A stretch of DNA of 58,383 nucleotides from CAYLPU01 sp964385635 (GTDB taxonomy: Bacteria > Chloroflexota > Anaerolineae > B4-G1): NCBI GenBank assembly GCA_964385635.1, contig CAYLPU010000022.1:1-58383 (forward strand), given 5' to 3'. This document shows positions 16,514 to 26,002 of this stretch, in pieces. The notes under the pieces are model-generated. The model searched no databases. It was not told the origin of the DNA and was given only the letters and a program-made list of their open reading frames with translations. Position 1 is the first letter of the stretch, and each line of letters opens with the position of its first letter. The position numbers were made by a program, and so were the translations under genes.

Positions 16514-19500
16514 TTAGCGCCCCCCACGGTTGTGCAGCATGATGAGGGGCAAGTAGACCTGCATGCCTGGCTGCTCAATTGTGATGTCGCCGTGATACTC
16601 AGTGCTGCTCTCATCTGGATTGACGAGTAGTACCTTGTAGGTTCCCGGCTTTACATTGGCAGGTACGGTGGCCCTGACCAACTCGCTGTTGATGAACGTC
16701 ACCTCGGCCAGCGGGATGCTGTCGCTTCCGGCCCGCAGATACGCCTTGGGCGTGTCCACGAAGTTGGAGCCCTGCAGGGAAATGAGGGTGTCGGCATCGT
16801 TGGAGAGGGAAGCGGGCTGGACGTTGGCGATCTTCGGCCCGCTGTCCAACATCACGACGGTCAGCCCGACGACCGTGGCGGTGGCCTGGCCATTCTGGTC
16901 AACGGTGGTCAGGCTGAAAGGAACAGCCAGTTTGCCGGTCGGGGGCGGCGTCGCCAGTTGCCAGCGCAGGCGCAGAACAGGGCAGGTCTCGCTTCCATCC
17001 CAGTCCGCCTTGCCAGTGTACCACACCGAGGGGCGGCCGTCTTCCGCTGTCGTCACTTCCCAGCGGTCGGCGTCGGCTGTCACCAGTTCACCCAGCGGTT
17101 TTCCGTCCACGGAGAGCGGCGTGGCCTCGGCCAGGTCAAGGTAGTCCGACTTGACCAGGACTTCCACCTTGATCGCCGAGACGGCCTGGTGGATGTAGAC
17201 GGTGGCCTCAACCTGGTCGCCCAGGCGCGCGGCTTCGACAATGAACTCCACCGTGGCTGCCGGGGCCGACAGGCTGGAGGCGGTGGTCACGTGAAGGTCG
17301 TAGTTGGTGTCTGGGCCATAGTAACCGCTGAAGTAGTGGCGGACGCGGACATAGTAGTCGCCAGTTGCGGGCGCGGTCCAGACGATGCGCGAGGCCAGGC
17401 CCATTCCCCCGTCGTCGTTGTGGGTGATCTCAGTGCTGCCGTCGGTGTCGTACAGGTACATATAGGTGTCGCAGGTGCTGCCCAGGTTGGAGGTCTCAAT
17501 GACGTAACTGGTTCCAGCCGTGGCCGCGAACTTCATCCAGTCGTTATCGCCAGCGTCGTGGAAGTTATGACTCTGAGCGCCGCCGTTGATGGTGATAGTG
17601 CTGGCATCGCCGGGATCGTCGTCGTCCTCATAGCCATCCTCAACGCTGCTTGAGCAGGTTACCCTCAGGTCGTAGTCGGTGTTAGCGCCGTAGGTGCTGT
17701 TGAAGTAGTGACGCACCTTCACGTAATAGGTGCCGCCGGCCGGCACGGCCCAGACGATGCGCGAGGCTAGGCCCGTTCCCCCGTCGTCGTTGTGGGTGAT
17801 CTCAGTGCTGCCGTCGGTATCGTACAGGTACATGTAGGTGTCGCTGCGGCTGCCTAGATTGGTGGTTTCGATGATGCACGTGTTGCCAGAGGTCGCGGAG
17901 AAGTAGACCCAGTCTCCGTCGCCAGCGTCGTGGAAGTTGTGGGTTTGGGCGGTGCCGTCAGTGGTGATGGCGTTGGCCTGATCAGAGGCATCATCGGGCT
18001 CGTAACCGTCGGCGGTGCTGCTGCTGGCGGTGGTGATGCGCAGATCGTAGTTGGTACCGTCCCCGTGGCGGCTGCCGGAGTAGTGGCGCACGCGCACGTA
18101 GTAGGTACCACTGATTGAGGCTGTCCACTCGATGCGCGAGGCCAGCCCGATGCCCCCGTCGTCGTCGTGAGTAATTTCTGTGCTGCCGTCGCTGTCATAC
18201 AGGTACACGTAGGTGTCGCAGGTGCTGCCCAGGTTGAATGTCTCAATGACGTAGCCGGTACCGGCGGTGGATGAGAACTTCACCCAGTCGTTGTCACCAG
18301 CGTCGTGGAAGTTATGACTCTGGGCGGTGCCGTCGGCGGTGATGGTGCTGGTCAGGCTGTACGTGTCGTCGGGCTCGTAGGCATCCTCGCCGCCGCCGCT
18401 GCTGCCAGCGGTGGTGACGCTCAGGTCGTAGTTGGTGTCCGGGCCGTAGGCACTGCTGGAGTAGTGACGGACACGGACGTAGTAGGTACCAGTGATAGAT
18501 GCGGTCCACGCGATGCGGGAGGCCAGGCCGGTGCCGGCGTCGTCATCGTGGGTGATTTCGGTTGCGCCGTCGGTGTCGTACAGATAGAGGTAAGTGTCAC
18601 AACCAGTGCCCAGGTTGGCGGTTTCGATGACGTAACTGCTGCCGGATGCGGTCGAGAACTTAGCCCAATCGTTGTCGCCAGCGTAATGGAAGTTGTGGGT
18701 CTGCGTGACGCCGGTGGTGGCAATGAGCACAGCATCGCTGTAGGAGTTGTCGGGCTCGTAACCGTCGCCACCGCTGCTGCCGGAACTGAGTACCTGCAAG
18801 TCGTAGTTGGTGTCCGAACCGTAGCGACTGCTGGAGTAGTGACGCACGCGGACGTAGTAGGTGCCGTTGGCTGGCGCGGCCCACGTGATGCGCGAGGCCA
18901 GCCCACCGCCACCGTCGTCGTTGTGAGTGATTTCTGTGCTGCCGTCAGTGTCGTAAAGATACACGTAGGTGTCGCTGCGGGGGCCAAGGTTGAGGGTCTG
19001 GATGGTGTACGCCACGCCAGCCGTGGCCGAGAACTTCACCCAGTCCTCGTCGCCAGGCATGTGGAAGTTGTGGGTTTGGGCATCGTCGTCGACGGTGATG
19101 GTGTTGGCCTGACCAGAGGCGTCGTCCGGCTCGTACCCATCACCGCCACCGGAGCCAACAGCAGTCACGCGCAGGTCATAGTCGGTATTGGCACCGTAGG
19201 TGCTGCTGGAGTCGTGGTGAACGCGGACGTAGTAGGTGCCGTTGGCCGGCGCGGTCCAGCCGATGCGGGAGGCCAGTCCGGTGCCGCTGTCGTCATCATG
19301 GGCGATCTCGGTGGTGCCGTCGGTGTCATAGAGATAGAGATAGGTGTCGCAGCGACTACCCAGGTTGAGGGTCTCGATGACGTAACCGGTGCCGGCCGTG
19401 GCCGAGAACTTCGCCCAGTCGGTGTCACCGGCGTCATGGAAGTTGTGGTCGGCCTGGGTGCTGCTGATGGTGCTGGCATCGTCGGGACCGTCGTCGTCCT

Positions 19501-22500
19501 CGTAGGCGTCGGCCGTGCCGGGAGTGCTGGTGCTGGTGACGGTCAGGTCGTAGTCGGTGCCGTCTCCGTAGCGACTGCCGGAGTAGTGGCGCACGCGGAT
19601 GTAGTACGTGCCATCGGCTGGCGCGGTCCACGTGATGCGCGAGGCCAACCCGGTGGAACCGTCATCGTTGCGGGCAATCTCAGTGGTGCCGTCGGTGTCG
19701 TAGAGGTACACGTAAGTGTCGCAGTTGCTGCCCAGGTTGGAGGTTTCGATGATGTAATCCGTGCCGAGCGTGGCTGAGAACTTCACCCAGTCATTGTCGC
19801 CGGTGTCGTGGAAGTTGTGGGTCTGAGCGCTGCCGTTGACAGTGATGGTGCTGGCATCGCCTGGACCGTCGTCATCTTCGTAGGAATCGGGGGGGGAGCC
19901 TGTCTCGGCGCCGGTTATGCTCAGGTCGTAGTCAGTGTCGGACCCGTAGCGATCGCTGGAGTAATGACGCACGCGGACGTAGTAGGTGCCGTCTGAGGGG
20001 GCGGTCCAGGCGATGCGGGAGGCCAGGCCGGTGCCGCTATCGTCGTCGTGGGTGACCTCGGTGGTCGTGTCGGTGTCATAAAGATAAAGATAAGTGTCGC
20101 ACCGACCGCCCAGGTTGGAGGTTTCGATGACGTAGCCAGCACCGGCCGTGGCCGTGAACTTCACCCAATCGTCGTCGCCGGCGTCGTGGAAGTTGTGGGT
20201 CTGGGCAGCGCCGTCGACGGTGATGACCTTGGCCTGGCCAGGGGTATCGTCTACCTCGTAATCATCCCCGCTCACACCGCCCGTCGTCACTCTCAGGTCA
20301 TAATTGGTGTTGGTCCCATAGTGACTGCTGGAATAGTGGCGGACGCGGACGTAGTAGGTGCCGCCTGACGACGGAGTCCACTCGATGTGGGAAGCCAGGC
20401 CAGTGCCGCCGTCGTCGTCGTAGGTGATTTCGGTCGTGCCGTCGGTATTGTAGAGGTACATGTAGGTATCGCAACCGCTGCCCAGGTCAGTGGTTTCGAT
20501 GATGTAACTGGCACCGGCCGTGGCCGTGAACCTCACCCAGTCGTTGTCACCAGCGTCGTGGAAGTTGTGGGTCTGGGCAGCACCGTTGACGGTGATGAGG
20601 TTGGTGTCGCCCCAGGAGTCGTCGGGCTCGTAGTCGTCTGCGCCGGTGGAGCCGCCTGCGCCGGTGACGCTCAGGTCGTAATCGGTCCCGGACCCGTAGC
20701 GACTGCTGGAGTAGTGACGGATGCGGACGTAGTAGGTACCGTCTGCCGAGGCGGTCCAGGCGATGCGAGAGGCCAGGCCGGTGCCGCCATCGTCGTTATA
20801 GGTGATTTGGGTGTCACCGTCGGTGTCGTACAGGTACACGTAGGTGTCGCAGGTGCTCCCCAGGTTGGAGGTTTCGATGACATAGTTAGTGCCAGTCGTG
20901 GCCGAGAACCTCACCCAGTCGTTGTCGCCAGCGTCGTGGAAGTTATGGCTCTGAGCGTCGCCGTTGACGGTGATGGTGCTGGCATCGCCGGCGGTGTCGT
21001 CGTCCTCGTAGGAATCGGGGGTACCAGAGCCACCGCCGCAGACGGGCTGATCCATCTCGGTGGCATCCAGCGCTTCCTGCACCTGCTGACAATGCACATT
21101 CGTGAAGTCAATGCCATCGGGATCGATCGAGACCAGGTCGTTGCAGGCACTGCGCAGCGCGTCGTAAGCATCGCCGAAATTGCTGCCGCTGGTCAGGTAC
21201 ACGGTCAACACTCGATAGAAGATACGCTCGGTGCGGTCGCGCCCGATGCTGGTGATCGTATGACCATTGTAGGAGCCCCCTTCGGCCATGAGATAGGCGG
21301 CGTGACCGGGCACGGTCATATTGGTGTGTACCCCACCGTAGTCGGCATCGCCGCAGTAGAATTGGGGGTCGCTGACTTTGGCGGGATCGCCATAGGCGTT
21401 CGGATTAGACAGGCTGCGAATGGCGCCGATGGGCGTGTCTTCGCCCATCAGCCAGTCGTCCCGGTCTATCATCGTACCGAAGATGTCCGACATGGCCTCG
21501 TTCAGCGCGCCCGACTGATAGGCGTAGATCAAGTCGGCCGAGTATTGGGTGACGGCGTGGGCCCACTCGTGGGCCACAACATCCTTGGTGGCAAACCCAG
21601 GGCCAAAGGTGGTCTGGTAACCATTCCAGAAGGCATTGGCGGTGGTGCCGTAGCGCACACTGGCCCGCATAGTCGCACCACTGCCATCGAAACTGTCGCG
21701 GCCGTGAGTGTTGAAGAAGTAATCGTAGGTGTCGCCGGTGAAGTTGAAGGCGGAGATAGCGTCGGCCGGGGGGCTTCCGACAGGCCCGGACTCGTTGTAG
21801 ACCAGCGTGCCAGGCAGGCTGGTGGAACCGTTCAGGTCGTAGACCTGGCGGTTCCTGCCCGTCTGCAGATTGGTGTAGTGAAGCAGCAACTTGCCGGTGT
21901 GGGCATCTACGAACACCGTCCGGGAATCGGGCGAGTCTTCGTCGCCGACGATCAGGCGGTAGGCCAGGTGATTGGCGCTGGGTCCCAGGTCAAGCAGAGC
22001 GGGGTTGTATATCATCAACTCACCGCTCCCGAGAACGAAGTCGTCCAGGCCGAGTTCGTCTATCGCGGCCTTGTAGGCGGCGCCAACCGGCAGTTCCGGC
22101 TTGGTAGACACCCCAATAGCGGGTAGATACTCACCGTTGGCGGCGGCGACCAATCCGTCGTCAATATGCACGGCGACCTCGCCAGCGAAGACCGGGAGGC
22201 CATCGTAGGTTTGCTCCAAGAATACGTGAGAATTTCCCAGGTCGTCTACCTCGGTGCGGATCGGATTCCACTGGGTGTCGGCCCCAGCGATGCGGAGCGG
22301 TGCGCTATGGGTTCGCAAGAAGGCCTGGGCCATCTGGACGGGGTCCTTCCCCTCTTCCGCGGACAAGCCCATGGCCAATGGGCCGACGCTCTCGGTGCCC
22401 AGGAACGCGGGCCGGCTTATGGCCTCGTGCCAGAATAGATGCACGACCCCAGCGGCCTGCGTTTGTGGCCCGGTTTCTTTACCCTCTCCCTCCAGAGCCG

Positions 22501-22618
22501 GTGGGGGTAGAGGCTCGTGGACGTCTGGAATAGAACTGGCCTCGCCCCAATCTGTGCCCACCACCAACAGCGCAATTACCAGCAGTGGAACCACAAACTT
22601 CCGTAATCTGCCATTCAC
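16514..22618 (-). CDS. Secreted M4 (thermolysin-like) metallopeptidase with ten PPC repeats
   Basis: About 2034 residues. In order: signal peptide (VVPLLVIALLVVG), an FTP/PepSY-type propeptide region, the M4 catalytic domain, ten PPC domains of about 124 residues, a cohesin-like beta domain, an IPT/TIG-like domain and the tail QVYLPLIMLHNRGGR. Zinc motif HEWAH begins at residue 350 and the third ligand, in GALNEAMSD, is at residue 374, the same 24-residue spacing as in thermolysin. I start at the GTG at 22618, which has GGGAGG upstream; a longer frame to 22816 lacks a signal-like N-terminus. The enzyme should degrade extracellular protein, with the PPC array acting as spacer or binding stalk. 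A predicted inhibitor gene lies just upstream in the same direction. Confidence 0.9.
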   Translation of the reverse strand: MNGRLRKFVVPLLVIALLVVGTDWGEASSIPDVHEPLPPPALEGEGKETGPQTQAAGVVHLFWHEAISRPAFLGTESVGPLAMGLSAEEGKDPVQMAQAFLRTHSAPLRIAGADTQWNPIRTEVDDLGNSHVFLEQTYDGLPVFAGEVAVHIDDGLVAAANGEYLPAIGVSTKPELPVGAAYKAAIDELGLDDFVLGSGELMIYNPALLDLGPSANHLAYRLIVGDEDSPDSRTVFVDAHTGKLLLHYTNLQTGRNRQVYDLNGSTSLPGTLVYNESGPVGSPPADAISAFNFTGDTYDYFFNTHGRDSFDGSGATMRASVRYGTTANAFWNGYQTTFGPGFATKDVVAHEWAHAVTQYSADLIYAYQSGALNEAMSDIFGTMIDRDDWLMGEDTPIGAIRSLSNPNAYGDPAKVSDPQFYCGDADYGGVHTNMTVPGHAAYLMAEGGSYNGHTITSIGRDRTERIFYRVLTVYLTSGSNFGDAYDALRSACNDLVSIDPDGIDFTNVHCQQVQEALDATEMDQPVCGGGSGTPDSYEDDDTAGDASTITVNGDAQSHNFHDAGDNDWVRFSATTGTNYVIETSNLGSTCDTYVYLYDTDGDTQITYNDDGGTGLASRIAWTASADGTYYVRIRHYSSSRYGSGTDYDLSVTGAGGSTGADDYEPDDSWGDTNLITVNGAAQTHNFHDAGDNDWVRFTATAGASYIIETTDLGSGCDTYMYLYNTDGTTEITYDDDGGTGLASHIEWTPSSGGTYYVRVRHYSSSHYGTNTNYDLRVTTGGVSGDDYEVDDTPGQAKVITVDGAAQTHNFHDAGDDDWVKFTATAGAGYVIETSNLGGRCDTYLYLYDTDTTTEVTHDDDSGTGLASRIAWTAPSDGTYYVRVRHYSSDRYGSDTDYDLSITGAETGSPPDSYEDDDGPGDASTITVNGSAQTHNFHDTGDNDWVKFSATLGTDYIIETSNLGSNCDTYVYLYDTDGTTEIARNDDGSTGLASRITWTAPADGTYYIRVRHYSGSRYGDGTDYDLTVTSTSTPGTADAYEDDDGPDDASTISSTQADHNFHDAGDTDWAKFSATAGTGYVIETLNLGSRCDTYLYLYDTDGTTEIAHDDDSGTGLASRIGWTAPANGTYYVRVHHDSSSTYGANTDYDLRVTAVGSGGGDGYEPDDASGQANTITVDDDAQTHNFHMPGDEDWVKFSATAGVAYTIQTLNLGPRSDTYVYLYDTDGSTEITHNDDGGGGLASRITWAAPANGTYYVRVRHYSSSRYGSDTNYDLQVLSSGSSGGDGYEPDNSYSDAVLIATTGVTQTHNFHYAGDNDWAKFSTASGSSYVIETANLGTGCDTYLYLYDTDGATEITHDDDAGTGLASRIAWTASITGTYYVRVRHYSSSAYGPDTNYDLSVTTAGSSGGGEDAYEPDDTYSLTSTITADGTAQSHNFHDAGDNDWVKFSSTAGTGYVIETFNLGSTCDTYVYLYDSDGSTEITHDDDGGIGLASRIEWTASISGTYYVRVRHYSGSRHGDGTNYDLRITTASSSTADGYEPDDASDQANAITTDGTAQTHNFHDAGDGDWVYFSATSGNTCIIETTNLGSRSDTYMYLYDTDGSTEITHNDDGGTGLASRIVWAVPAGGTYYVKVRHYFNSTYGANTDYDLRVTCSSSVEDGYEDDDDPGDASTITINGGAQSHNFHDAGDNDWMKFAATAGTSYVIETSNLGSTCDTYMYLYDTDGSTEITHNDDGGMGLASRIVWTAPATGDYYVRVRHYFSGYYGPDTNYDLHVTTASSLSAPAATVEFIVEAARLGDQVEATVYIHQAVSAIKVEVLVKSDYLDLAEATPLSVDGKPLGELVTADADRWEVTTAEDGRPSVWYTGKADWDGSETCPVLRLRWQLATPPPTGKLAVPFSLTTVDQNGQATATVVGLTVVMLDSGPKIANVQPASLSNDADTLISLQGSNFVDTPKAYLRAGSDSIPLAEVTFINSELVRATVPANVKPGTYKVLLVNPDESSTEYHGDITIEQPGMQVYLPLIMLHNRGGR
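17285..21030 (-). repeat. Ten tandem repeats of about 375 bp encoding PPC domains
   Basis: Each unit encodes the pattern YExDD, then HNFHDAGDNDW, GYVIETSNLG-like, DTYLYLYDTDG, ASRI and YYVRVRHYSSS. Unit starts are spaced about 370-385 bases. Neighbouring units share long near-identical DNA stretches, a sign of recent duplication or gene conversion. The antisense strand shows long open frames only because of this repeat composition. Confidence 0.9.
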
Positions 22619-22680
22619 CGCGAACCTCCCTATTAGAAACACACTGTAACCCCAATTATGCCCACCGAAGCCGCGAGCGG

Positions 22681-23154
22681 CTATGGTTCCTTCCCGGTTT
22701 CGACAGTCTCGCTCAACGAGTTCAGAATCGGCTGAAGCGATTCGGGCACTGCTGTGTCCATCGTTCGCACTGTATGCCCCTTGTAAGTAATCGTGTACTC
22801 GATGAGATCGCAGCAAGTATCAGCGGGCAGGTACTCTCTCTCAAGTCTGGAAAACTCAGCCTGATCCAGTTGCCGCAGAAGCGCTTCGAAAGCCTCCTGA
22901 GCGAGGACAAACTCGTAGTGCTCAGCCTTCCGGGTGAGCGTAGCCCTACGATCTGCGTATATGGCCAGACAATCATCCAGGCCCGCAAAACCACCACTCT
23001 GACGGTATTCGATAAGCACATCTGAAGAAGTCACATCAGTGGAAGTAGCCACTGTACAACTGATCGTCAGGCTTGCCAGAACCATTCCTGTGAAGCAGAC
23101 AAGAACCCTATTAGTGAAATTGGTGTAATTGGTGGCAAGAAAGCTCAAAGTCAT
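22681..23154 (-). CDS. Emfourin-like lipoprotein, predicted inhibitor of the adjacent M4 peptidase
   Basis: 157 residues. An N-terminal signal ends in a lipobox (LASLTISC). The mature part matches the emfourin (protealysin inhibitor) family: VLIEYRQSGGFAGLDD near the start, an alternating middle segment with a leucine-rich helix (FEALLRQLDQAEF), CCDLIEYTITYKGHTVRTMD, and a closing helix ESLQPILNSLSE. Emfourins are small proteins that inhibit M4 peptidases and are often encoded beside them. Here the gene precedes the peptidase by 62 bases on the same strand. The lipid anchor would place the inhibitor on the cell surface, protecting the producer; that is inference. The start at 23154 is chosen because an upstream extension has no signal-like features. 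Confidence 0.75.
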   Translation of the reverse strand: MTLSFLATNYTNFTNRVLVCFTGMVLASLTISCTVATSTDVTSSDVLIEYRQSGGFAGLDDCLAIYADRRATLTRKAEHYEFVLAQEAFEALLRQLDQAEFSRLEREYLPADTCCDLIEYTITYKGHTVRTMDTAVPESLQPILNSLSETVETGKEP

Positions 23155-23355
23155 CTGCACTCCCCCAACTCCAGGCCGCACATTCCGGCTAGAACATCCA
23201 TTACTTATTTTAGCAGCAAAGCGTTTCATGGAGCGTGTCAAACTGCGTGTCAAATTTTGGAATCGCTGAAGCCACTGAGGAACGCGAACACGCTGAAGAC
23301 ATCGCGTCTTCAGCGGTTTCGTCCCTGTCAGCGGCGTCAAGTTTGGTCGAGGCCT

Positions 23356-23518
23356 GGCAGGGGGGTAGGGCAATCGCATTTATCCCATTCGCTCGGCCTG
23401 GATCGCCAGATCCAGGCCCTAGCCACTGGATTTGGCAATCCAGCGGGAGCAAAAAGGGCTTTTCGGTGTCCCAAAGTCTGCCCGACATTATAAATGCGAT
23501 TGCCCTGGGCAGGGGGGT
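23356..23518. mobile_element. MITE-like element with 17-bp terminal inverted repeats
   Basis: AGGGCAATCGCATTTAT (23367-23383) and its exact complement (23490-23506) bound a 140-base unit. Flanking direct repeats GGCAGGGGGGT occur at 23356-23366 and 23508-23518, as expected of an 11-bp target duplication, although one extra G precedes the right copy. Inside are further hairpins (GGCCTGGATC/GATCCAGGCC and CTGGATT/AATCCAG). No open frame of note. Confidence 0.65.
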
Positions 23519-23776
23519 AAACTGACGGGAGACAAGTACAGCTTGTCAGGTTGTTCGACGACCGGCGGTGATCAGGAGACCTTGCCAACTGCACGGCGAC
23601 GGTCGGGAGACCTTGCCGAACATAAGTCCTATGGCCAGAGCCCACCTTCGACGTCCACGGGCTGAAACATCTGAGCAAACGCTTGACGCCACAGTTCTAC
23701 CTGATCTGGGTCAAGGATGGAGTTTGGGGTAGGCTGTGTTGATCTTTCGATCTGCTCGATCTGATCAGTGCCAAGA

Positions 23777-23808
23777 GGTACCGGGCATTTCCGAAAATGC
23801 CCGGTACC
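23777..23808. repeat. Perfect 14-bp-arm palindrome after the beta-propeller gene
   Basis: GGTACCGGGCATTT and AAATGCCCGGTACC flank a 4-base loop, 7 bases past the stop of the next gene on the minus strand. It may act as a terminator-like hairpin. Confidence 0.65.
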
Positions 23809-23815
23809 GGTTGAA

Positions 23816-25567
23816 TCATCCTCCCCTTAACACGAGGGGCAAGTAGATCTGGTGATAGGGTTGGTACGAGATGACGACTTTGTCCAACACGGACGTGTCG
23901 TTGCCTGGTGGAGCGGTGGAAGTGAAGACGGCCCGGTACTCGATAAAACGACCGGAGGGATGGGAGATTGCCTCACCAGAGGTGATGTGAGTGGTCCAGT
24001 TCGTCCATCCTGCGCCGGCGGCAGTCATCACGCGGGTGGCGATTTGCAGGCCGGTGCCTGGCGTGATGGTGGCCGTCCAGGTGATGTTACCCCAGGATGC
24101 CAGCCCGCCGGGATTGAGCGTGCGGGCATACGTGCCACTGGAGAGATAGTTATCGGCCGGGTAGCCGGCGGCATAGATCTGCCGGCCGGAAGGCTCTCGA
24201 TAATCCTCCCACGCTACGACGACCTCTCCTTCAAAACTAGAGATGAGGCTCAGTGGCGCATCGCCGCACACTTCCTGCTGTGAGTCGAGCGTCCGGGGAG
24301 TAGTCCAATGCAAACCGCCATCGGGGCTGACTGAGAAGAGCACGTTACTTTCCGCATATGCGGTCTGATCGGGCATGTGAATCCAGGCCACATATACCTT
24401 GCCGCTCCGATCCACGCCGACGGATGGATAATCGTAATAGGAGACTGCACCGCCGCCAGAAGCATTACGAAGGTACTTCACAGTGACGGGGAGGTTCCAG
24501 GTGTCACCCTGATCGTCGCTACGGGCGACCACGACTTGGAAATCGAAGGTACAGCAGGATGGGCCGGTGCTGACTTTCTCCACCCACGTGGCGTACAACA
24601 CTCCCGCGGGGCGGGCGATGATGTCAGGGACGCCTGCTCCACACATCGTGGGATCGCTCAAGCGAGTATTGGACATCCAGTTGCTCGCGTTCCAGGTCGT
24701 GCCGCTGATCCAACGAGAGAAGTAGACCTGACCATCAGTGTCTTCCCGCATGTCCTCCCACACTGCGTAGACGTCGCCGTCGCTGCTCACGGCCAGATGG
24801 GGTTCTCGCTGCTGGGTGCCGCTGATGTCATCACTGATCTTTATCGGTGTGCTCCAGGACGACGTGTAGCGTGAGATATAGATGTCGCCGTCGTCATCCC
24901 GCTCGTCCTCCCAGATGGTGTAAAGATAACCTGAAGCGCCGTGGGAGGCTATGCTGGGGAGACGGGCTGTCCCGGTATATACCGAATTGACAGATGACCA
25001 CGAATTTCCTTTGTTGCTGCTGGTTGCGTACTTGATGTCGCCAGGATCGCCGCCGTTAGCATCGGGGGTCTCGTGCCAAACTACCCAGAGGTTCTCATCG
25101 GTTGCGCGCACGGTGATGTCCGGGGTGTTTAGAGAAGGACACCCTGGACTGGAACATGTATCCGCTATCAGAGTGTCGGACAACCAAGTACGACCGCCGT
25201 CGATACTACGGGCGAAGTAGATGTCAGGGTAGTGGTCGTAGCTGCGCTCGTCTGCCCACACAGCCAGGAAGACGGTCTCTGTGGTAGTTCCAGTATTGGT
25301 GAGGACGAAGGAGAGACGAGGGGCTAACTTGCTGTCACTCGAATCGTCGTTCACTTGTGTGTTGAGAAACCAGCGGTGATCGAGTTGCACTGTCCCGTGT
25401 GAACTCCAGATATCCACCCCGGTTAAGTCGCCCTGGACAAAGTCGGGGAAAGTGTCTGTGGTCCATTCTTGCATCTCGCCGGCAGCGCGGGTGGTCAACA
25501 GAAGCAGGCCTGCCATTGCCAGCGCCAAAGCCATACACACTGCGATTTTCCAGTATTTCCTGGACAT
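23816..25567 (-). CDS. Secreted sialidase-like (BNR/Asp-box) beta-propeller protein
   Basis: 583 residues. Signal peptide at residues 1-28 (KIAVCMALALAMAGLLLLTT). The body has repeating Asp-box motifs (SIDGGRTW, SSNKGNSW, SPDGGLHW) alternating with VWADER, IWEDERDDDGD and VWEDMRED strands, as in six-bladed sialidase-like propellers. The catalytic arginine triad and tyrosine of true sialidases cannot be confirmed, so binding rather than hydrolysis is possible. The C-terminus ends HQIYLPLVLRGG, the same type of tail as in the M4 peptidase. A GGAGAC site precedes the ATG. It faces the same direction as the peptidase but is separated from it by about 660 bases. Confidence 0.8.
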   Translation of the reverse strand: MSRKYWKIAVCMALALAMAGLLLLTTRAAGEMQEWTTDTFPDFVQGDLTGVDIWSSHGTVQLDHRWFLNTQVNDDSSDSKLAPRLSFVLTNTGTTTETVFLAVWADERSYDHYPDIYFARSIDGGRTWLSDTLIADTCSSPGCPSLNTPDITVRATDENLWVVWHETPDANGGDPGDIKYATSSNKGNSWSSVNSVYTGTARLPSIASHGASGYLYTIWEDERDDDGDIYISRYTSSWSTPIKISDDISGTQQREPHLAVSSDGDVYAVWEDMREDTDGQVYFSRWISGTTWNASNWMSNTRLSDPTMCGAGVPDIIARPAGVLYATWVEKVSTGPSCCTFDFQVVVARSDDQGDTWNLPVTVKYLRNASGGGAVSYYDYPSVGVDRSGKVYVAWIHMPDQTAYAESNVLFSVSPDGGLHWTTPRTLDSQQEVCGDAPLSLISSFEGEVVVAWEDYREPSGRQIYAAGYPADNYLSSGTYARTLNPGGLASWGNITWTATITPGTGLQIATRVMTAAGAGWTNWTTHITSGEAISHPSGRFIEYRAVFTSTAPPGNDTSVLDKVVISYQPYHQIYLPLVLRGG

Positions 25568-26002
25568 TGTCTGTCTCCTTTATTTTCAGTAGGGGCGCAC
25601 CAGCGTGTGCGCCCTGGAGGGCAAACACGTGGGTCTGCCCCTATCGCTACGCTCGCTCGGAATGACGTATCACGAGTAGCCTGAATAGTAACCTCCTTTT
25701 ATCCAACTGAGTGCATCTCATGAACTTGTTCGATCCGTCGGATGCTTTTTGTTCGCTTCCCTCATGACACAAGGAAAGCGAAGCGGCAATTACTCAATCG
25801 GCCAGCCGGTGTGGGCGAGGTGGCTGCCCTGGTCGCTGCCCGCTGTGCCCAGGTGCTCGGCGCGTTCGTACCCCCATTTACTCTACCTGAATATCGTTCG
25901 CCGCCACAGATGACGGCCAGTATGAAGGGCTGAAGCCAGTTGCTCTGGTTCGGTTCTAACTGTATAATACCACTGTGGACATTTTCCGCAAGGAGCCGAC
26001 AA
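25568..26002. other. Intergenic region with repeats and gene debris
   Basis: Contains a palindrome of AGGGGCGCAC type near 25590-25615. It also holds a fragment at 25793-25874: the first 15 bases repeat the 3' end of the methyltransferase gene (shared CTCAATCGGCCAGCC at 25793-25807 and 27878-27892). The rest repeats a piece of the broken endonuclease gene (25827-25874 resembles 26918-26965). No intact gene. Confidence 0.6.

Larger units (their letters stand above)
23155..23815. other. Intergenic region with MITE-like element and palindromes
   Basis: No convincing gene was found in this 660-base stretch. It contains the structured inverted-repeat element at 23356-23518 and a perfect palindrome at 23777-23808. 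Near 23230-23250 two TTGACACGC-like boxes lie upstream of the emfourin-like gene, but no well-spaced -10 box goes with them. Confidence 0.6.

Noticed and set aside
17285..21030. CRISPR-like repeat array
   Set aside because: Units are about 375 bp, coding throughout and without unique spacers.
18305..22126. Long open frames of 490 and 579 residues on the strand opposite the PPC array
   Set aside because: They mirror the repeat periodicity, are Val/Gly-rich without domain features, and lack ribosome-binding sites; they are shadows of the peptidase gene.
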